Of a stretch of DNA of 64,000 nt, positions 1 to 9,017 are shown piece by piece; within the stretch, counting starts at the first letter, position 1; the number at the start of each line of letters is the position of its first letter. The notes below the pieces were generated by a model. That model was not told where the DNA came from, did not search any database, and saw nothing but the letters and a program-made list of their open reading frames with translations. Both the position numbers and the translations under genes were made by a program. The stretch is from Terriglobia bacterium (GTDB taxonomy: Bacteria; Acidobacteriota; Terriglobia; Terriglobales; Acidobacteriaceae). The stretch spans positions 310,001-374,000 of the forward strand of contig JAIQGK010000001.1 of assembly GCA_020072645.1 (NCBI GenBank). The letters run 5' to 3'.

Positions 1-18
1 CTGCTGGACAAGAGGAGA

Positions 19-1176
19 ATGGTTTTGACTATTCTCACTCCTACACATTATTCAGATCCGAACAACCCGACTTATTTTGATCCCAAAGTCCACTACCCGG
101 ATACCGGCGGGGATTACTTGGCGGATCCGAGAGCCAAAGGCGTTGGAACAGTTTCTCCTCCCACTCCCGGCACGGCAGGTCTAACAGACGTGCTGAAGAC
201 GCAAAGCACTTCAATCTCGACGGTGCAAAAAGGAGATGAAAAGGTTCAGCCACGCGTAACCTTGACACCGCAGCCAGAGCAATCACCCGAAGTAGAACCC
301 CAGCGAAAGGCACCACAGGCCACACCACCGGTCCTTCCGGCATTGACGTGGACCGCTGCCGAAGTCCAATTATTCACCAGCTCTACTCCCATTTCAGAAT
401 CAGATTTTAGAAATACATTTGTGCACGAAGGGCAACATGTTGCGGACTTGGACTATCTTCAGACATTGGATTTTTCCGATTGGCATACGGTGTTTGCGCG
501 ATACGCCAGCGAGTTCAGGGCTTTCTGGCTACAGCCAAAAAACCAAGGTTCATGCCCCATCCCCGGCGTTTGTGTCGGAGCCGGAGGGAATTTTCCTGAT
601 CCCATTCCTATCGATCCCGCCGACAAGCAGCCCCCCATAACTTTGGGAAAGGATCAAAACTGTAAGCCATGTCCTACGCCTGCTCAAGGGAGCACGCCGC
701 CTGCCAGAAGCAGAGTCCCCCAAATGAAGAATTCCAGGCAGGATGCCATCTTTCGGACCCTGATGAGTAATTATTCCTACCAGCAGTTCGACTGCTTTTA
801 TGTATGTAACAAGAGTTTTTCTGATGCAGTAGATGCCTTCACGCTTCCCGCCGGTGAGAATGTCGCAAACTCTGTGCGCCTGATGGACCTACGCCTTGAG
901 TTGCAAAAGCTGGCGCCGACAATGAGCCTGGCCGAACTCAAACAAACTAAATTCGAGGCAGCAATCAGCGCTCTCGATGACATTGACTGGGCATTTTTGA
1001 AGGAGAGGCAGACGAAGTCCGCAAAAGGGCTCCACCTTTCCGATCCACTCTGGGACCTGCTTCGCAGCGCTGCGCCCGCACCCATCGTGGATATGATGGC
1101 AGCGGTGGTCGATAAGAAGAGTCCAAGGGATGCGGCGGTGAAAGCCCTGGAAAGCGCCTTGAAGAAAATTAAGTAA
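19..1176 (+). CDS. Hypothetical protein with HEGQH metallopeptidase-like motif
   Basis: No family is recognised with confidence. The N-terminal third (about residues 10-110) is Pro/Thr/Gln-rich and looks disordered. It is followed by an HExxH motif (HEGQH, H136, E137, H140) continuing as HVAD, and about 25 residues later by YASEFRAFW, where E165 could be the third zinc ligand of a gluzincin-like site. Several Cys pairs follow (CPIPGVC, CKPC, CFYVC). There is no clear signal peptide. The reading frame stays open to the left edge of the window and the AGGAG before the ATG is only one base away, so the true start may lie upstream and this may be the end of a longer gene. A zinc-peptidase role is inferred from the motif alone. 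Confidence 0.6.
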   Translation: MVLTILTPTHYSDPNNPTYFDPKVHYPDTGGDYLADPRAKGVGTVSPPTPGTAGLTDVLKTQSTSISTVQKGDEKVQPRVTLTPQPEQSPEVEPQRKAPQATPPVLPALTWTAAEVQLFTSSTPISESDFRNTFVHEGQHVADLDYLQTLDFSDWHTVFARYASEFRAFWLQPKNQGSCPIPGVCVGAGGNFPDPIPIDPADKQPPITLGKDQNCKPCPTPAQGSTPPARSRVPQMKNSRQDAIFRTLMSNYSYQQFDCFYVCNKSFSDAVDAFTLPAGENVANSVRLMDLRLELQKLAPTMSLAELKQTKFEAAISALDDIDWAFLKERQTKSAKGLHLSDPLWDLLRSAAPAPIVDMMAAVVDKKSPRDAAVKALESALKKIK

Positions 1177-1287
1177 AGGCCATCTGGTGGCATTATCCGC
1201 AATTTCTAAGCGGATCATCGGATCCGCGCCTCACTGGACATTCCTGTCCCAAATCGCTATAAAAGTCCGTTTCCCCAAGGAGTTTTC

Positions 1288-3633
1288 ATGTCCCGTTCTG
1301 TCCGCTTTCTTTTTGTTGTGCTCTGTCTATCCGCGGCGATTGCCGGCTTTGCCCAGGCGCAAAAGCGTTCGATCACAGAGAAAGACATCTTCCAATTCAA
1401 CTGGATTGGCGACCCGCAGATTTCGCCTGACGGCTCTCACGTGGCCTTTGTAAAGGTCACAGTCGACGAAAAGAAGACCGGATATGACACCGCCATCTGG
1501 AGCGTCAGCACGCGCGGCGACGAGCAACCGCGCCGCATGACCGATGGCAAGCATGATTCTTCTCCGCGCTGGTCGCCGGACGGCAAGTGGCTGGTGTTTG
1601 TGCGCGCGCCTGAGCCTGCTGCCGGCGCGGGTCCTGGCGGCCCCGGCGGAATGGGACGTGGACCGTTACCGCAGCTCTATTTGCTGCCGGTGAGCGGAGG
1701 CGGCGAGTCATGGAAGATTACCGATCTGCCACGCGGCGCGGGCGGGCCTGCGTGGTCGCCAGACAGCAAGATGATCGCTTTTACCAGTGACACGTCTGCG
1801 GAAGACCTGGCCAAGCAGCACAAGAAAGAAGCGGCGTCCAAAGGCAAGTCAGAAGAAAAATTCTCAGCCGATAAACCGGAAGCGGGGCCGACTGCGGCGA
1901 AATCGCCGGAAGCAGATGCCGACCATGAGAGCGATGTACGCGTGATCACGCGTTCGGTCTATCGCATCAACGGCGGCGGCTATCTGGATTACAAACACCC
2001 GCAGCATGTTTGGGTGATCGCCACGCCGCAAAGCTCTGAGGACGACGCCAAACCGAAACAGCTCACCACTGGCAAATATCAGGAAGACGGCATCATGTGG
2101 TCGCCGGATTCAAGCAGGATCTATTTCACCACCACGCAGGTGGACGATCCTTCTTACGAGCATCCGCATGCCGATGTCTACTCAGTGGCGGCAGCGGGCG
2201 GCGCGCCGGCAAAGCTGCTCACCATTAATATGGCGCCGCGCGAAATGTCACTCAGCCCAGACGGCAAGCGCCTGGCCTTCTGCGCTTCAGTGAACGAGCC
2301 GGTACAGTCTTACACCGAGCCCGATCTATGGGTAATGGACCTTGACGCCACGGCCAAGCCGCGCAACCTGACCGCGAATTACGACTTTGACGTTTGCAGC
2401 GGCGTTGGTGGCGACCAGGGCCCACCGCGCGCTGGAGGGCAGGACCACATCGTATGGACCGGCGATGGCAACAACTTGATTTTGACCACTGCGCGCGAAG
2501 GCATGGCCAATCTGATTGCGGTCGATGCGGCCTCTGGAAAAATCACCGAACTCACAAATGGGAAGCAGGCGGTGGAGCGCTTCCGGGCGACGAGCGATGC
2601 CCGGACCTTGGTCGTGCTGATCTCAACACCGACGAACATAGGCGATCTATTTGTGCTGAATCATGGGTCGACCGCCGCGCCCCACCAGATCACCCACATC
2701 AATCAAAAGCTTTTCTCCCAGCTCACCCTCACCGAGCCGGAAGAGATCTGGTACACCAGCTTTGACGGCAAAAAAATCCACGCGTGGATCCAGAAGCCGC
2801 CCGACTTCGACCCGGCGAAAAAATATCCGCTGATCCTGAACATTCATGGCGGCCCGCATACCGCCTATGGTTTCATCTTCGACCATGAATTTCAATGGAT
2901 GGCCGCCAAAGGCTACGTGGTTCTTTACCCGAACCCACGCGGCAGCACGAGCTACGGGCAACAGTTCGGCAACATCATTCAGTATCACTATCCGGGCGAC
3001 GACTTCAAAGACCTGATGATTGGCGTGGACGAAGTGATAAAGCGCGGATACATCGACCCGAAAAAACTTGGCGTGACCGGCGGCAGTGGCGGTGGACTGC
3101 TGACAGACTGGATCGTGGGCCATACAGATCGCTTTGCCGCTGCGGTGGCGCAGCGCGACATCGCAAGCTGGGCGGCGTGGTGGTACGCCGCGGACTTCAC
3201 ATTGTTCCAGCCGTCATGGTTCAAAGCACCGCCGTTCCAGGACCCGCAGGATTACGTGAACCGCTCGCCCATTACTTACATCCAGAACGTCCACACGCCG
3301 CTGATGCTGGTGCTGGGTGAAGCCGACTTTCGCACGCCGCCCGCGGCCGGCGGAGAAGAAATGTTCCGCGCGCTTAAATTCCTGAAGCGCCCGGTGGTCA
3401 TGGTGCGGTTTCCGGGCGAGTCGCACGAGCTTTCACGCTCAGGGCAGCCGTGGCACCGCGTGGAGCGGCTTGAGCACATTGTCGGCTGGTTTGATAAATA
3501 TCTTCAGGGACTACCGAAGCCGGAATATGACGGCGTGGCGAAAAGCGAGGTGAGCGTGAAGCCCAGCGATTTGCCGGGCAAGCACGATGCGAGCAAGCCA
3601 CCGGAGCCAACGCCGCCGAAGCATAAGAAATAA
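1288..3633 (+). CDS. S9 family prolyl-oligopeptidase-like secreted peptidase
   Basis: Serine peptidase of the S9 family (acylaminoacyl-peptidase/dipeptidyl-peptidase type), probably cleaving short peptides in the periplasm. The ATG follows AAGGAG at a good distance, and the first 24 residues form a signal peptide ending in AQA. Residues about 40-480 carry WD40-like TolB-type blades (repeats of SPDG and WSPD) forming a propeller. The alpha/beta-hydrolase domain holds the catalytic triad S600 (GGSGGG), D680 (GEADFRTPP) and H713 (GESHEL). The nucleophile elbow is GGSGGG rather than the usual GGSYGG. Two low-complexity insertions (Gly/Pro-rich near residue 115, Lys/Glu/Ala-rich near 175-215) interrupt the propeller. 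The C-terminal tail is Pro/Lys-rich. It is convergent with the next gene, nine bases apart. Confidence 0.9.
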   Translation: MSRSVRFLFVVLCLSAAIAGFAQAQKRSITEKDIFQFNWIGDPQISPDGSHVAFVKVTVDEKKTGYDTAIWSVSTRGDEQPRRMTDGKHDSSPRWSPDGKWLVFVRAPEPAAGAGPGGPGGMGRGPLPQLYLLPVSGGGESWKITDLPRGAGGPAWSPDSKMIAFTSDTSAEDLAKQHKKEAASKGKSEEKFSADKPEAGPTAAKSPEADADHESDVRVITRSVYRINGGGYLDYKHPQHVWVIATPQSSEDDAKPKQLTTGKYQEDGIMWSPDSSRIYFTTTQVDDPSYEHPHADVYSVAAAGGAPAKLLTINMAPREMSLSPDGKRLAFCASVNEPVQSYTEPDLWVMDLDATAKPRNLTANYDFDVCSGVGGDQGPPRAGGQDHIVWTGDGNNLILTTAREGMANLIAVDAASGKITELTNGKQAVERFRATSDARTLVVLISTPTNIGDLFVLNHGSTAAPHQITHINQKLFSQLTLTEPEEIWYTSFDGKKIHAWIQKPPDFDPAKKYPLILNIHGGPHTAYGFIFDHEFQWMAAKGYVVLYPNPRGSTSYGQQFGNIIQYHYPGDDFKDLMIGVDEVIKRGYIDPKKLGVTGGSGGGLLTDWIVGHTDRFAAAVAQRDIASWAAWWYAADFTLFQPSWFKAPPFQDPQDYVNRSPITYIQNVHTPLMLVLGEADFRTPPAAGGEEMFRALKFLKRPVVMVRFPGESHELSRSGQPWHRVERLEHIVGWFDKYLQGLPKPEYDGVAKSEVSVKPSDLPGKHDASKPPEPTPPKHKK

Positions 3634-3642
3634 ATCACGGCT

Positions 3643-4554
3643 TCACTTCTTGCGGTTGTAAGTGAAGTCGTATTCGGTCGTCCATGATTTGCCGCCATCG
3701 CTGGATTGCTGGCTGAATTGGCGTACGTGGTCGGAGTCGAGTTTAAAGAACTGAAGATGGCGGCGGATGGGCGTGCCATCCGGCTTGCGGCTCTCCGCGT
3801 AGTAGCTCATCACGCCATCTTCCAGCTTGCCTTCAAAGTGAATGCTGTTGGATCGGCTGTCGACCCAATCCTGCATCCATATTTTTCTGGAGGTATCGTA
3901 ATGGTTGAAGCTTTTGCCCGTGCCTCCTCCGCCGCCCGTCCAGTTTTCCAGCAACACACATTGATCAATGATGGGTTGAATGCTGCTGGTTCCGGCCGGA
4001 TTGTGGCCTTGCGTGGTAACAACGTCCCATTCGCCAATCCAGAAATCAAATTCGCGGTATTCAGGATGATGAACACACGGGTGTGCGATGGCATCAGCCT
4101 TCTCAATGACCGCTCTAAAACCAGGTTCATCGCGCAACGATGCCAGATCAGCATCTTGCTGAAACATGCTTGGCTGGGCCAAACCGGCATCTATGGCTTT
4201 ATCCAAAGATGCAATCGCCTCCTGGTTCCGGTTCAGTTTGGCCAGTGAAGCAGCCTCGCGATACAGCGCTGAAGACCCGACCTGCGGATCAGATTCTATG
4301 TGCTTGTAAGCCTCAACCGCCGACGCATACTGGCCCAGTTTGTGGCGGGAAACGCCCAGCCGCAACCAAGCCAGCGCATTGCCAGGCTCCGCGTGCGTAA
4401 TGGTTTCAAAAGCTGGGGCGGCGGCGCTCCAGTTTTTGGCCGAATACAGTTGATTGGCCTGGTCCATTGCAACCACATTGGTATTTGCGCCTTGCCCGTG
4501 AACAACGGCAGCTAACGCGATCACAAACATGAATCGAGAAAGAAATGCACTCAT
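3643..4554 (-). CDS. TPR protein with C-terminal DUF1579-like domain
   Basis: Probable exported protein of unknown role. The first 20 residues form a signal peptide (hydrophobic stretch ending VHGQ). Residues about 30-125 contain tetratricopeptide-like helices (ANQLYSAKNW, AWLRLGVSRHKLGQYASAVEAY, AIASLDKAI). Residues about 165-303 begin with FDFWIGEWDV, the hallmark of DUF1579-type beta-barrel domains, and end with TTEYDFTYNRKK. The combination of a TPR array with this domain is, from general knowledge, common in Acidobacteria. The gene stands alone on this strand between a convergent peptidase and a divergent membrane protein. No enzymatic motif is visible. Confidence 0.75.
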   Translation of the reverse strand: MSAFLSRFMFVIALAAVVHGQGANTNVVAMDQANQLYSAKNWSAAAPAFETITHAEPGNALAWLRLGVSRHKLGQYASAVEAYKHIESDPQVGSSALYREAASLAKLNRNQEAIASLDKAIDAGLAQPSMFQQDADLASLRDEPGFRAVIEKADAIAHPCVHHPEYREFDFWIGEWDVVTTQGHNPAGTSSIQPIIDQCVLLENWTGGGGGTGKSFNHYDTSRKIWMQDWVDSRSNSIHFEGKLEDGVMSYYAESRKPDGTPIRRHLQFFKLDSDHVRQFSQQSSDGGKSWTTEYDFTYNRKK

Positions 4555-4730
4555 TAGTTCTCTCCGCTAACCTGATGCGATCGCCGGGCGCCATGGATAG
4601 ACACCATATGCCGTCATGAATCAGCCATCACGCTGGATTGGACACGAGGGACAGGTTTTGGTGAGCAGGAGAGCACAAATTGAAACCATAAATTATGGGA
4701 TGGAGCGCTTAGACCACTTATGATCCGGCA

Positions 4731-5237
4731 ATGCCGTCTAACCAGCAGTGCTGGGATGAGGTGAACAATTTGAAGTTTGCTCTGCAAAAGAAACCGAACC
4801 AAACGTTTTTTGAGCGTCACGGACTCACGATTGTGACCAGTTGCATCCTCCTGGCCTGGATCGTGCTTTATAGCGTGAGCGACGAGAAAAGGCACATCGG
4901 CTCTTTCTTTGGCAACGCCATCGCTGATTGGAGCGGCGTTGTGGTGATGATCCTTGCCACCAAGCACTTGTATGAACGCGGATCAAGTGAGAGCAAAGAG
5001 CCGAAGAATAAACTGGCCGACCGCTTTTTGGAAACTCTGCGGGAACATTCATTAACGGTGTTTCTTCTAGTGACCGGAATTGGATGGGTTCTGCTGTACG
5101 CGCATTCTGATTCGGAATCGAAGTGGGGACAGGTTGTGGGCAACATAGTTTCTGAATGGACACAGATTCTTGGCTTGGTGCTGCTGACGAAGAAACTGAT
5201 TGAAGCAGGATCGAAAGAAAGCGATCAGAACAAGTGA
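4731..5237 (+). CDS. Small four-helix membrane protein with internal duplication
   Basis: A 168-aa integral membrane protein with two similar halves. Each half starts with an F-x-E/R-H-x-L-T box (FFERHGLTIV; LREHSLTVF), then a helix ending in a Y-S-V/A-H-S-D-S/E motif, then a second helix with W-(S/T)-x-(V/I)-(V/L)-x-(M/L) and a charged tail ending SKE. This gives four predicted membrane segments and a clear tandem duplication. No family name is recognised. It lies upstream of tRNA-Asp and is not obviously part of an operon. There is no good ribosome binding site, but the frame and hydrophobicity pattern support a real gene. Confidence 0.65.
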   Translation: MPSNQQCWDEVNNLKFALQKKPNQTFFERHGLTIVTSCILLAWIVLYSVSDEKRHIGSFFGNAIADWSGVVVMILATKHLYERGSSESKEPKNKLADRFLETLREHSLTVFLLVTGIGWVLLYAHSDSESKWGQVVGNIVSEWTQILGLVLLTKKLIEAGSKESDQNK

Positions 5238-5528
5238 TGCTGAATGACTACTAGGTCTGGAATATTGCGCTGGACGTTTTCCCACTGCTGCGTATCGGCG
5301 ACTTTGGCAATCACGGCATGGTCTGGCGTGCAGGAAATATTTATGGGAAAGTGCTGTTAGCCGTGGAAGGAGATTTATTGAAAGTGCTGTCAGCTATTTT
5401 ATGCCGGATAGAAGGTGAGCGCTGCCGACAGATGACGGCCAGCCGATCATCTGTTAGAATACTCAAGTTGTCAGGCGAGTCGTCTGCCCAATCGTCGAAG
5501 CCTGAGTCTGTAATTTCCCAACAAAGCT
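5238..5528 (+). other. Intergenic stretch before tRNA-Asp
   Basis: About 290 bases with no convincing gene. The open frames here lack homology-like features and a ribosome binding site. A promoter for the downstream tRNA is expected, but no clean -35/-10 pair was identified. Confidence 0.4.
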
Positions 5529-5605
5529 GGGGACGTAGTTCAGTTGGTTAGAACGCTGCCCTGTCACGGCAGAGGTCGCGAGTTCGAGTCTCGTCGTCCC
5601 CGCCA
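5529..5605 (+). tRNA. tRNA-Asp (GTC)
   Basis: Complete cloverleaf of 77 bases. The acceptor arm GGGGACG pairs with CGTCCCC, the D arm contains AGTTCAGTTGGTTAGA, the anticodon stem CTGCC/GGCAG encloses CTGTCAC with anticodon GTC at 5563-5565, and the T arm has the GTTCGAGTC box. The discriminator is G and the 3' CCA is encoded. This reads Asp codons GAC/GAT. The RiPP cluster begins just downstream, and a tRNA 3' end is a typical integration site, but no repeated tRNA fragment was found to show integration. Confidence 0.97.
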
Positions 5606-5764
5606 GCTTTACTTGTCAATATTTCTTCTCAAGATGTTTGGCCGGGGGCCTTCGGCTACGCTCAGAATTTCGGCAGCGGGCCTCCGCCTGGCGCTCACGC
5701 CTGTGCCTATCCGGAGATCGTATCTTTCTAATTCATGGCTTCGATGTTGGGTACTATGCAGCAA

Positions 5765-6757
5765 TTATTTCGATTGCTGCACTGCGCGCAATTTTTGTTT
5801 TGCGGGACGGGGCGGGAGAAGCAGGGACTGGATATTCGGCACAATGCCTTCAGAAATTTGTTTTTGGATCATCAGCAGGTTCTTGTCTTTGCTGTCGAAA
5901 GCAGCTGTCCAGAGGGTGAAGCCTGTGCGGGCATTCACGAGCCGCGCTCGGATCCGCACTACCTCAACCGAGTACAGCACGCTTCCCTCCAGGATCGCGT
6001 CCACGCGCAGGTGCTTCCCGATGGCACGTGCATCCTTATATTGTTGCTTGAATGTATTAGCCGAGGTCCGGGAAATCACATCCAGACCTCCCACCATCGT
6101 TAGATCGTCAATCAGGATTTCAGTAATCGCGTCAGCCAGTTTTCCGATTGAACCATCCTCGCTCAAATCGGAAAATGGCAGCACAGCGATGCGGCACCTG
6201 GCGCCTGATGATCTCGAACTCGCCGCTTTGCAGGGCAGATCGATCGGCTCACGGTGAACAATCACCGGAACATATGACCCTTTAGGAATTTCAAAACGGA
6301 TCGGGTCGTGGGCTCCTTCCGTTTTATAGTATTTCTCCAGTTTGACGCGCAGGCGATGAACTTGCACGCGCACTATAGTATCGCTGCGCGGATCGAAGCT
6401 CTCCTTGCGCTGGAACACCTCGGTTCCAAGCGAATATTCTTTGATTTGATGCTCTTGCGAGCGGACTACTTTGACCACTAGGAACCTGAGCAGCCGTTTA
6501 AGGAATTCAGACTGGCGAAAACACTTGCTCTGCGTGATTTTGTCCAGATATTCCAAAACCGGAGTGCGCCGTCGCCCAGCTAGCACTTTAAAGGGCCTGC
6601 TAGGACCTACTCCATGAGGTTGATTGATCGGCGCAGGTTCATGGGCATGCCGAAACTTTCTTTGCACAAGCACATTCCTCTTGATCGATTGGCAACTGAC
6701 GTTAACGAAAGGTTTTGTGAGTTTCCGATGAAACTGAACGGCTGGAGGCGGTGTCAC
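5765..6757 (-). CDS. CadC-like winged-helix regulator with TolB/FlgO-like domain
   Basis: Probable transcription regulator. Residues about 65-140 (HQIKEYSLGTEVF, DTIVRVQVHRLRVKLEKYY) match the winged-helix DNA-binding region of CadC/adenylate-cyclase-associated regulators that are abundant in Acidobacteria. The sequence then passes through a basic Ser/Arg linker into a periplasmic-type TolB/FlgO-like domain (about residues 188-315) with IAVLPFSDLS, ITEILIDDLTMVGGLDVISRTS and AILEGSVLYS. Unlike CadC there is no obvious membrane helix between the domains. It is divergent from the NusG-like gene that opens the RiPP cluster, so it is a reasonable candidate for its regulator (inference). The N-terminal 50 residues are poorly characterised and the start could be later. 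Confidence 0.75.
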   Translation of the reverse strand: MTPPPAVQFHRKLTKPFVNVSCQSIKRNVLVQRKFRHAHEPAPINQPHGVGPSRPFKVLAGRRRTPVLEYLDKITQSKCFRQSEFLKRLLRFLVVKVVRSQEHQIKEYSLGTEVFQRKESFDPRSDTIVRVQVHRLRVKLEKYYKTEGAHDPIRFEIPKGSYVPVIVHREPIDLPCKAASSRSSGARCRIAVLPFSDLSEDGSIGKLADAITEILIDDLTMVGGLDVISRTSANTFKQQYKDARAIGKHLRVDAILEGSVLYSVEVVRIRARLVNARTGFTLWTAAFDSKDKNLLMIQKQISEGIVPNIQSLLLPPRPAKQKLRAVQQSK

Positions 6758-7164
6758 CTTTGCTGGACGAACCAGTCTAGGCCGGCAAAACGTTTCCCTT
6801 CGTTCCGTCTCAGGTTCAGCTCTCTAACCTGAGTAGCATGACAAAAGAATTAGATGAGAGAAATGTTAAACATGAAGCCTGCCATTGCACTTTTTTCCAT
6901 GATCAGCTCTGCTCTTAATCTAATGAATAAAAATGTCTTTTCGCAGATTTTAAGTGACAAAGCGCCTATTTTCCCGGCGAAGTAGGCTGCATATGATTTA
7001 ACAAACTGTTAACCATCTTTTAACTTTCCTGTTATCGGCTCTTCACCCCCAGTAACTGTACAAGCCAATCCCGAGCGGACATAATCGACAAGTTGAAACC
7101 GACTCGCTGCTCAAAAATCCAAGACCAGTATTTTTGTATCAGCTCTATGGAGGCATCGAAAGTA
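6758..7164. promoter_or_regulatory. AT-rich divergent promoter region of the RiPP cluster
   Basis: About 400 bases between the divergent regulator and the NusG-like gene. It is visibly richer in A/T than the surrounding coding DNA, especially 6840-7030, with runs such as GTTAACCATCTTTTAAC. This composition fits a regulatory region carrying promoters in both directions. No confident -35/-10 pair or operator dyad was found. Confidence 0.45.
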
Positions 7165-7674
7165 ATGGAAATATGCCAGCAAGAGCAGTCCTGGTTTGCT
7201 ATCCAGGTAAGGCCGCGACATGAATTTGCGTCAGCCAGGATCCTGCGAAACAAGGGCTTCGAGGAATTTGTCCCCGCCTATAGCGCGAAACGTCAGTGGT
7301 CGGACCGTCAAAAGCAAATTGAAGTCCCTCTGTTTGCCGGTTATGTGTTCTGCAAGTTCCATCCGGTAAAAAAGCTTCCAATCATCAATACGGCAGGCGT
7401 GATTCGGGTCGTGGGCACTCATCAAGGTCCTGCCGCAATTGCCGACCAGGAAATTAACGCTATCCGGAAAATAGTCGAATCTGGAGAACAAATCCGGCCT
7501 CACCCATATATAGCCGTAGGTTCAAGAATCAGGATTGAAGAAGGCCCTATGGCGGGCGTTGAAGGTATTTTTATGGGAGAGAAGAAGGGATCGGAGATGA
7601 TCATCTCCATTGACCTGCTTCAGCGTTCTATTTCTCTTCAGATTAAAGGTTATGCGATTACATCTGTTAACTAA
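7165..7674 (+). CDS. LoaP/UpxY-type NusG paralogue (transcription antiterminator)
   Basis: Specialised NusG/RfaH-family elongation factor, binding RNA polymerase and probably promoting read-through of the long downstream operon. The NGN domain begins SWFAIQVRPRHEFASARIL and includes VPLFAGYVFCKFH; a KOW-type domain begins near IAVGSRIRIEEGPMAGVEGIF. The ATG at 7165 is chosen because GGAGG lies 11 bases upstream and because NusG proteins start just before the conserved W. In-frame starts at 7147 and 7093 are also possible. Known LoaP and UpxY proteins sit at the head of antibiotic or polysaccharide operons and act only on them, in LoaP's case by recognising an RNA hairpin in the leader. A hairpin follows this gene at 7823-7850. 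Confidence 0.88.
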   Translation: MEICQQEQSWFAIQVRPRHEFASARILRNKGFEEFVPAYSAKRQWSDRQKQIEVPLFAGYVFCKFHPVKKLPIINTAGVIRVVGTHQGPAAIADQEINAIRKIVESGEQIRPHPYIAVGSRIRIEEGPMAGVEGIFMGEKKGSEMIISIDLLQRSISLQIKGYAITSVN

Positions 7675-7822
7675 TAAATAGCCAGAGCCATCGTCGGCTT
7701 CCTGAGATCGATCAACCTGAAGCTTCTCTCTATACCGGAGAATGCTCAAAACTGGAAACTCATCATCTCTAACTACAGCAACTTGGTCCTCTTCTGATGT
7801 AACTCTTCATGGGACTGAGAAT

Positions 7823-7850
7823 GGCGCGAGCCTGCCTTTACCGCTGCGCC
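7823..7850 (+). promoter_or_regulatory. RNA hairpin between the NusG paralogue and the biosynthetic genes
   Basis: GGCGC(G)AGC pairs with GCTGCGCC, giving an 8-bp stem with one bulged G and an 11-base loop. It lies in the 221-base gap after the NusG-like gene and before the dehydrogenase, with no T-tract. It could be a recruitment hairpin for the antiterminator or an attenuator; this is inference from position. Confidence 0.45.
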
Positions 7851-7895
7851 TTCTGCAATCGCTGAAAGCAAATCTCCTGCGTCTTTGGAAATCGC

Positions 7896-9017
7896 TTGTA
7901 CGCCCTAGTCTCTCAATATAATCCCCGTTACCCCAAAGTTTCTCTGCCTTCCGCATGGAAAGAGTGCATCCGTGAACTCTGCCGGATTGAGGCCATTGAC
8001 GTTCGCCCTGTCTCTCCGGCACGGCTGCAGAAGAAAAATGCCGTTCAAATTCAAACTGTGTGCGGCAGCCTGAACTATAGCGACTTAAACACCGTCCATG
8101 CCGGCGCATCAGGCTGGCATGGCAGACATGCTGTATTCGGCACCGAGATTGCCGGCTGGGTCATGGAATCGGATAAACAGAGCCAATTTAAAGAAGGCGA
8201 CCTCGTGGTTACGCGGCTGTTGAGCGTATGCGGAGCTTGTAATTTATGTAAAGAAGGCAGGGGCCGTTGTACCGTGCTGGCCAGTCAGCCAAGAGCGGCC
8301 TTTCAGGAACGGGTTTGGGTTCCTGAGATCGCTATACGCAAGGTACGTCCGGGAATTTCGCCGTTGCATGCAGTGGCCCTGGAGTTTTCGGCATCGATTG
8401 CCATGGATTTATTGAAACGATGTCTTTGTTTGCGGCCAGGTGAGACTTTGCTGATTGCTGGGGCCAACAGCGCTATTGGAAGCTGCCTCACCCAGATGGC
8501 CTCTCGCAACGGGATGCGCGTGCTAAACATTCTCCGCTCACAGGAGGCCGCATCGCGTTGTTTACGCAATGGTGCGGAGGCAGTCTTTGTGGTTTCCTCT
8601 TCCGCCGAGTTGGTGGAATTGCGGGAGCGTATGCGAGATGCGGCCTCTACTGAAAGTGTGGATGCCGTAGTCGATTTTGCCGCCGATTTTTACGGGCCCA
8701 CTTGCCTTGCACTCCTGAAATCCGCGGGCACGTATTTGCCTGTTGGGCAGTCGGGAGCAAGGCAAGTTCATCCTGCCGCGGTGCGTCCAATCGCCAGTGG
8801 AGAATTTCAGGGCTCTCCCTATTTGTTTCACGATGGTTCCTATGATCCCCAGACGCTGCTGGATAATCGCTCGGTAATTCCTCCCATTGATTCGGTCTAT
8901 CCCTATAGCAAGGTGCGGCAGGCATGTGAGCGCGCATGGTGGTCGCAGGGAAAGTCAGGCAAGGTAGTGATCGCGTTCATGGACCTTCAGACATGCCAGA
9001 CAGCTTTACAGGGTTGA
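7896..9017 (+). CDS. Zinc-type medium-chain dehydrogenase/reductase (LanJ candidate)
   Basis: Member of the MDR superfamily (zinc alcohol dehydrogenase type). The four Cys of the structural zinc lobe are intact as C-x2-C-x2-C-x7-C (C112, C115, C118, C125 in CGACNLCKEGRGRC). A catalytic-type Cys lies in TVCGSLNYSDL, and the nucleotide-binding region is LLIAGANSAIGSCLTQMA. In lanthipeptide clusters MDR enzymes of the LtnJ/LanJ type reduce dehydroalanine to D-alanine, which would suit the Ser-rich cores here (inference). The only in-frame start is TTG, giving MYALVSQYN, typical of an MDR N-terminus, with a weak ribosome binding site. Its TGA overlaps the next ATG (TGATG), implying translational coupling. 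Confidence 0.82.
   Translation: MYALVSQYNPRYPKVSLPSAWKECIRELCRIEAIDVRPVSPARLQKKNAVQIQTVCGSLNYSDLNTVHAGASGWHGRHAVFGTEIAGWVMESDKQSQFKEGDLVVTRLLSVCGACNLCKEGRGRCTVLASQPRAAFQERVWVPEIAIRKVRPGISPLHAVALEFSASIAMDLLKRCLCLRPGETLLIAGANSAIGSCLTQMASRNGMRVLNILRSQEAASRCLRNGAEAVFVVSSSAELVELRERMRDAASTESVDAVVDFAADFYGPTCLALLKSAGTYLPVGQSGARQVHPAAVRPIASGEFQGSPYLFHDGSYDPQTLLDNRSVIPPIDSVYPYSKVRQACERAWWSQGKSGKVVIAFMDLQTCQTALQG

Noticed and set aside
5318-5551. A 77-codon frame running into tRNA-Asp
   Set aside because: It overlaps the tRNA gene and has no recognised features.
5529-7164. RiPP cluster as an integrated island at tRNA-Asp
   Set aside because: No integrase or duplicated tRNA end was found, and gene GC content in the cluster is similar to the neighbours.
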